64,000 bases of DNA, from NCBI GenBank assembly GCA_023053685.1, contig JALIGW010000002.1, positions 170,117,430 to 170,181,429 of the forward strand, in the 5' to 3' direction. This DNA comes from Diadophis punctatus similis (Eukaryota; Chordata; Lepidosauria; Squamata; Dipsadidae). This document shows positions 58,708-64,000 of this stretch, piece by piece; position 1 is the stretch's first letter, and every line of letters begins with the position of its first letter. The notes beneath the pieces were generated by a model. It searched no databases. It saw only the letters and a program-made list of their open reading frames with translations, and had not been told where the DNA came from. The position numbers were made by a program, and so were the translations under genes.

Positions 58708-58918
58708 TGTTATGTATTAAGGTTTGAATCTGAGTTAACTGCTTACACAAAGGTCCGCTTTGCAGAGCGGGAAAATAAAGATCACTGATTGGTTAACCCA
58801 GCCGGCAGCCCTCTATTTAAAGAGAGCCTTGCCGGGCTCGTTCTTTGCTGGTTACTACTTCACTAAATAAAGAGCTGTTAAGTCACTACTCTGTCTCCAG
58901 CCTCTTCAGAACCTAAAA
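58708..58918 (+). mobile_element. Probable solo LTR inside the microsatellite
   Basis: 211 bp starting TGTTATGTATTAAGG and ending CAGAACCTAAAA; TGTTA..TAA(C/A)A termini fit an LTR with one changed base. A TATTTAA box (58814-58820), a GC-rich R-like region and an AATAAA signal (58866-58871) follow in the right order. GGAAG on both sides could be a 5-bp duplication, but the array makes this uninformative. No internal retroviral or gypsy genes are near. Could be another kind of transposon. Confidence 0.6.
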
Positions 58919-59009
58919 GGAAGGAAGGAAGGAAGGAAGGAAGGAAGGAAGGAAGGAAGGAAGGAAGGAAGGAAGGAAGGAAGGAAGGAAGGAAGGAAGG
59001 AAGGAAGGA
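58919..59009 (+). repeat. (GGAA)n microsatellite, right block
   Basis: About 22 GGAA units, the continuation of the left block. Confidence 0.95.
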
Positions 59010-59825
59010 GATAGATTGGAGAATAGAACATCTACAGTATATCTATATACCCCAATTTCAAATGAAGTTCTGCTTTTTTATGTATCTGTACAATTCTTTC
59101 ACTTTACCAACTTTGCCCTTATATACGCATACATAACTTGCTGAATTGTATGAATTTAAATCTTCAATTTTCCCAGCTTGACCTAGATAGGAGGATATTA
59201 AGGTTTTATGTTTAGAAATGAAAAGGCTTAACATTTTCAGAAACCTGGTAAGTTGCCTGAACTGACTAAGCAAACATCAAGGTTTTAGATGAACATTTGC
59301 TGAAGCTGCCTTCCTGATTCTTAAAGGCTACCAATAAATTTTGCAATGTTTCAGCCTGTTTTTGAGCAGAGGCTCATTCTTACAACTCCTCAGAGGGGGG
59401 GGGGGTGTCAGGAATTCTCTTTGGAACCAAGGCAAGAAAGGCAAGGAGAGGCATCCTTAAGCGGCGATATAAAATAACACTAAGCCAAATGCATTTCAGA
59501 TGTAAAACATTTTCACATGGTTTGCTGTGGGCTGCATCACAGCGGTTTAAGTAGCTTCAGCCAGGTGCTATCTTTGTGCTCCTGCATGCTCTGAAGATGC
59601 TATTTTGAATCAAATCCAACCTGCTACCCAACCTTATTTTATTTTAAACACAGGCAGTGTGGTGAGTACTGTAGCATGCACAGTCACTCTATTAGGAACA
59701 TTATTTTTATCCATTATTTATCACTATGGAACTAGTGTGTGGCACTAGCAAATTGAGGGGGAAACTGCCTGTGGAGAAGATGGAGAAAGGGTAAGGTGCA
59801 TTGTTGACTGTCTCTGCACCAAACG
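59010..59825. other. No feature recognised
   Basis: Nothing except a G-run at 59393-59405. Confidence 0.4.
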
Positions 59826-60530
59826 AACAGAATAGAATAGTATAACAGAGTTGGAAGGGACCTTGGAGGTCTTCTAGTCCAACCCCCTGCTTAGGCAACA
59901 CCACTTCAGACAAATGGTTATCCAACATCTTCTTAAAAACGTCCAGTGTTAGAGCATTCACAACTTCTGGAGGCAAGCTGTTCCACTGATTAATTGTTCT
60001 AACTGTCAGGAAATTTCTCCTTAGTTCTAAATTGCTTCTCTCCTTGATTAGTTTCTACCCAGCCGAGATGGTGCAGTGGTTAAATGCAGCACTGCAGGCT
60101 ACTGCTAGTTCAGCAGTTCAGCTGGTCAAATCTCACCGGCTCAAGGTTGACTCAGCCTTCCATCCTTCCGAGGTGGGTAAAATGAGGACCCAGATTGTTG
60201 GGGGCAATATGCTGAACTCTGTAAACCGCTTAGAGAGGGCTGTAAAGCACTATGAAGCGGTATATAAGTCTAAGTGCTATTGCTATTGCTATTGCTTCTT
60301 GTTCTACCCTCAGGTGCCTTGGAGAATAGTTTGACTCCCTCTTGTTTGTGGCGCCCCCTGAGATATTGGAACACTGCTATCATGTCTCCCCTAGTCCTTC
60401 TTTTCATTAAACTAGACATACCCAGTTCCTGCAACCGTTCTTCATATGTTTTAGCCTCCAGTCCCCTAATCATCTTTGTTGCTCTTCTCTGCACTCTTTC
60501 TAGAGTCTCCACATCCTTTTTGCATCGTGG
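59826..60530 (-). mobile_element. CR1/L3-type LINE 3' end, split by a Sauria SINE
   Basis: CR1 parts 59826-60060 and 60291-60530. The minus-strand frame 60270-60512 reads METLERVQRRATKMIRGLEA and YEERLQELGMSSLMKRRTRG, the CR1 ORF2 C-terminus; the other half gives MPPEVVNALTLDVFKKMLDN. The tail is GAATAGAATAG on plus. The SINE at 60061 separates the halves. Confidence 0.9.
60061..60290 (+). mobile_element. Sauria-type tRNA SINE nested in CR1
   Basis: Head AGCCGAGATGGTGCAGTGGT, B-box GGTCAAATCTCACC, middle AATGAGGACCCAGATTGTTG, tail CTATTGCTATTGCT. The uninterrupted paralogue at 62375-62395 shows that the target reads CCACCCATTGCTTCTTG; here the SINE sits exactly between ACCC and ATTGCTTC without a visible duplication. 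Confidence 0.93.
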
Positions 60531-62037
60531 CGGATCCTTACTCCAAAAGGGAAACGAAAAGTCAAATATACACCATTTCTAGGCAAGAGTACTGATTGCA
60601 TCCCAGTTATAAAGCTGCTATGAATAAATAAATTATTTTATTGTTATCATTGTTTTCTTTTTATAGGAGAAACAACAAGACTGCCTTCTTGATAATAATG
60701 AAGGCAAGAGAAGGCATTAAGATTTTCAGGGAGCTCTGTTTGCATATCTCACTGATGAGGGGTGTGGACCTTTGGTTGCCCATTTCAAGGGGAGGCTGGG
60801 CTTGGAGCCATTTTTTATTTATAAACTAGGGAGAGAGAAAAATTGTCTCACGAGTGACATAATATGCCATTTTTTTCCTGTGGGAAAAGTCCAGTAAAAC
60901 TTTAAGGCGATATGAAATTAAGAGATCCCTTTTCTCATTATTACTGTTTTAAATTTAAATATGTGTCCGATTATGTGAAGTAATCTCCATTAAATTTCAA
61001 CTGTACCTTCTCAATAGAAAGAATGACTCCATAATATAATCAGGTAATCGCTGAAAAGAAAAAAAAAGAAATAAATGAGAAATAACATCCAGTAACCTTC
61101 TTTCTGTATCTTTATTTTTTTTTAACTGCATTTGAATTTTTTAAAAAATCTCTGCTTCTTTTCAAGGGGAGTAAAAAAAAAAAAAACCTTGAAAGTGCAG
61201 GATTTTAATTTGGTTCAGAATTAATCTACAGTCTTCCCGTGTTCAACTAAATCCTAAGAGAAAATAAGGTTGGGAGACTTCTTCGTTAGACTTTTTCCAA
61301 TTAGGAAGCATGAAAAGTGAAGAGATGTGCAACTCGGGAAGCAAACAGCTCTCCCCATCATAACACAACAATGAAGGTAAGCTCAAGACACCAGCACAAT
61401 GTCAACAGTACCTCAGGAGTGAGGGAGAGAATTATCAGCTTCTTTTACAGGGGAAGAAAACTTTCAGGAAATTGGAAGTCAGAATTTGGCACCGAGTTCA
61501 TTGCAATTTTGCCCCTAGGAATTGAAGCTCAGAGGGCATAATAATTAAATATTTTATTAATTATTAACGAATTCAATTTTTCCCCTCCCTTAAAAACATC
61601 TGAGTGCTCTTATTATTCGGAGATTTGTGTAGCTTACCCTCTGGCACATGAGCCGAAATGGTGTAAGTGAAAGTCACTCGAGTGTAATTCAGCCAGTTTT
61701 TAAATGGGCTGACTTTTGAGATGAGCTTGGAGGACCAATATCCAAAGCTCATTAAATAAATGTACCAGAAGATATGATATATTTCCCACAGCCATCACTC
61801 ATCAAACAAACTCTACATCAGTAGAGTAGCCTCCCACTAGATTTGTGAAGGTCAATAAAAGATGACCTTCAACAAAATAGATGAAACAAATATCAGTGTC
61901 ATACAGACAGTCCTACACAAGGAACTTCTTTTGCTTTCCGGCCTACCTCAAAGCAGAAGCCAACTTCTGACTTTAATTAGTACAAAAGGTAGCAGTGGAA
62001 AAGGGAAACCATAGCTTAATTCCCATTGCTTAACTAC
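60531..62037. other. Repeat-poor stretch
   Basis: No repeat recognised. 61590-61800 is compositionally mixed (GTGAAAGTCACTCGAGTG; GGGCTGACTTTTGAGATG) and may be conserved noncoding DNA. Confidence 0.45.
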
Positions 62038-62135
<98 letters not shown>

Positions 62136-62160
62136 CAACAACAACAACAACAACAACAAG
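62038..62160 (+). repeat. (AAT)n-(AAC)n compound microsatellite
   Basis: About 31 AAT units to 62130, then about 10 AAC units, abutting the 3' tail of the next CR1. Confidence 0.96.
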
Positions 62161-62625
62161 AAGTTGGAAGGGACCTTGGAGGTCTTCTAGTCCAACCCCC
62201 TGCTTAGGCAGGAAACTCTACATCACTTCAGACAAATGGTTATCCAACATCTTCTTAAAAACTTCCAGTGTTGGAGCATTCACAACTTCTGGAGGCAAGC
62301 TGTTCCACTGATTAATTGTTCTAACTGTCAGGAAATTTCTCCTTAGTTCTAAGTTGCTTCTCTCCTTGTTTAGCTTCCACCCATTGCTTCTTGTTCTACC
62401 CTCAGGTGCTTTGGAGAACAGTTTGACTCCCTCTTCTTTGTGACAACCCCTGAGATATTGGAACACTGCTATCATGTCTCCCCTACTCCTTCTTTTCATT
62501 AAACTACACATACCCAGTTCCTGCAACCGTTCTTCATATGTTTTAGCCTCCAGTCCCCTAATCATCTTTGTTTCTCTTCTCTACACTCTTTCTAGAGTCT
62601 CCACATCCTTTTTACATCTTTTTCT
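62161..62625 (-). mobile_element. CR1/L3-type LINE 3' end with RT C-terminus
   Basis: The minus-strand 115-aa frame 62218-62565 is the best-preserved CR1 piece here: RGLEAKTYEERLQELGMCSL, RRSRGDMIAVFQYLRG, NGWKLNKERSNLELRRNFLT and INQWNSLPPEVVNAPTLEVF, ending at the natural stop. 5' truncated. Confidence 0.93.
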
Positions 62626-63053
62626 ACAATCTACAATTTTTACAATTGTAAGGCAGTACACATTTTGACAGGTTTTGTTTTAAAAGAAGCATCTCCAGAT
62701 CTCACCCAAACCCACACTCCTCTTTGCTATTCATTAATACAATTTGGCTTTTCATATTTCTGTCTCATTCTGAAAGAAAAGTGTTGTTGCTTTCATCTAT
62801 TTCATTTAAACTCTATTATACTGAAACTGGCTTGAAACTGATTTGAGCAATGGGGATTTCCCTAAACATTTTCAGGGCTTTCCTCAAAGAACCTGGAAAT
62901 CTAGGATCATAAAACTGTTATATATTTTAGCTAGAGGTCTAAAGGCCTTAAGGAACAAATTGCCAGTAAATTTTGAACACAATCTTTATTAAGAGTTCTT
63001 TTTTTCCTGTAAACATTCATTATGTTAACATTATTTAGCAATAGCAATACAAT
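62626..63053. other. No feature recognised
   Basis: Nothing recognised. Confidence 0.4.
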
Positions 63054-63458
63054 ATATAGGTACTCTCATGAGCACAATAAGGACTGGAAAATAAAGAAGT
63101 GTGGTCATCAAGCAAGGCATCACATGACCACACTTGACCATTTTTGATATGGCCATTAAGAAATTCTCCCATGGTCGTTAAGTGAGACCTCAAATAACCA
63201 TGACTTATGGCCTCCTGATAGTATCCCCATTGACTTTGCTTGTGGGAAGCTGGCTGGGAAGGTCACAACTGATGATTACATGACTGCAAAATGTTGTAAA
63301 TGATGGTTACCAAAAACCCAAACTACAATCACAAAAACTGCAAGGATGCTGCAACAGTTCATAAGTGCGAGGACCAGTCAGAAGTCACTTTTTTCAAAGC
63401 TGTCATAACTTTGAATGGTCACTAAACAATTGGGCATTAAGTAAGGACTATTTGTATA
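63054..63458 (-). mobile_element. MITE-like repeat, second copy
   Basis: Inverted relative to 46333-46723 and sharing CATTGACTTTGCTTGTGGGA, TGATTACATGACTGCAAAAT and AAGTCACTTTTTTCAAAGCT. Right end TTAAGTAAGGACTATTTGTA. Degenerate. Confidence 0.68.
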
Positions 63459-63519
63459 ACAATCAAAAATATACTTATAGGACCATAATTGCACAAGAAT
63501 GTATAATCTACATATTTAT

Positions 63520-63751
63520 AGCAATAGCACTTAGACTTATATAACGCTTTATAGTGCTTTTACAGCCCTCTCTAAGCGGTTTACAGAGTTCAGCATATTG
63601 CCCCCAACAATCTGGGTCCTCATTTTACCCACCTCGGAAGGATGGAAGGCTGTCAACCTTGAGCCGGTGAGATTTGAACTGCTGAACTACAGCTAGCAGT
63701 CAGCTGAAATAGCCTGCAGTACTGCACTCTAACCACTGCACCACCTCGGAT
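63520..63751 (-). mobile_element. Sauria-type tRNA SINE
   Basis: Minus-strand head CCGAGGTGGTGCAGTGGTTA, middle CCAGATTGTTGGGGGCAATA, tail TAAGTGCTATTGCTA; possible TTTATA on both sides. Near full length. Confidence 0.9.
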
Positions 63752-64000
63752 CTTTATAATGAAACCTAGTAATAAAAATAAGATGGAATCATAGCTATGA
63801 AGCCTTATTACAAGAATAAGGTTTAAAATCTGCTTTTTAATAGCAGATAAACAAAGGAGGAGGATAACAGTCTACATCAAGGCTGGGTTATATCTTATAG
63901 TAATATAATTTGTTTTAACACTGGTAAATGAATAAAACCTTGCTTTCACATTCATTATGCTAGACACATAACCTGTGTTTGCAAACCACAATGACTGAGA

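Noticed and set aside
58708..58918. Complete endogenous retrovirus
   Set aside because: Only one LTR-like unit is present; no gag, pol or env frame is in the flanking 5 kb.
59826..60055. CRISPR array or other spaced direct repeats
   Set aside because: All regular repeats in the window are microsatellites or dispersed elements; no repeat-spacer architecture.

Overview
This window looks like a gene desert from a squamate reptile, most likely a caenophidian (advanced) snake. I find no host protein-coding gene, no exon I can support, no functional tRNA or rRNA gene, no CRISPR array and no bacterial-type regulation. The DNA is AT-rich and packed with vertebrate interspersed repeats. The snake assignment rests on four things read from the sequence: many CR1/L3-type LINE 3' ends that run into A/T-rich microsatellites such as (ATTCT)n, Bov-B RTE fragments, Sauria-type tRNA SINEs ending in a (TTGCTA)n tail, and L1 fragments with squamate-like ORF2. 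The species cannot be read from this.

Layout. 0-9 kb: the end of one hAT element at the left edge, a TA-flanked MITE, a hAT with a perfect 8-bp target duplication, (TA)n, LINE remnants, a second hAT, a 7-unit interstitial telomeric repeat and a pogo/Tigger-like terminus. 9-21 kb: Bov-B reverse transcriptase remnant, a Sauria SINE, several microsatellites, CR1-L3 copies, foldback hAT MITEs and another LINE family (RT C-terminus). 21-30 kb: two near-identical 485-bp MITEs in opposite orientation around a nearly full-length but decayed 3.25-kb RTE retrotransposon (endonuclease plus RT, 12-bp target duplication), then two hATs with perfect duplications, one of the 'CAGGGGTCGGCAACC' (OC1-like) type. 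30-42 kb: L2 copies, a CR1 split by a nearly perfect palindromic hAT whose flanks are inverted, a 320-bp polypurine tract. 42-50 kb: five hAT elements, a second tRNA SINE type with a 14-bp duplication, and an L1 5' piece (5'UTR plus part of ORF1) inserted in CR1. 50-64 kb: a long repeat-poor stretch (candidate conserved noncoding DNA), LINE-seeded (AAAT)n, another GC-rich hAT, a 5'-truncated L1 with a 16-bp duplication, a probable solo LTR inside a (GGAA)n array, CR1 copies, one holding a Sauria SINE, and (AAT)n/(AAC)n.

The parts interact as genomic strata. CR1-L3 copies are the older layer: four of them were later split by hAT, L1 or SINE insertions, which gives relative ages. Autonomous LINEs (Bov-B, L1, CR1, L2, RTE) supply machinery for the SINEs; no intact transposase or reverse transcriptase remains here. 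Every ORF of note is a broken LINE fragment, a chance ORF or low-complexity translation. I did not find a new genetic system; the most unusual objects are the palindromic hAT with inverted flanks (34.7-35.0 kb), the 3'-truncated L1 (48.2-49.5 kb), the full-length RTE of uncertain lineage (21.9-25.2 kb), and GC-rich hAT MITEs carrying NRF1-like and E-box-like palindromes.
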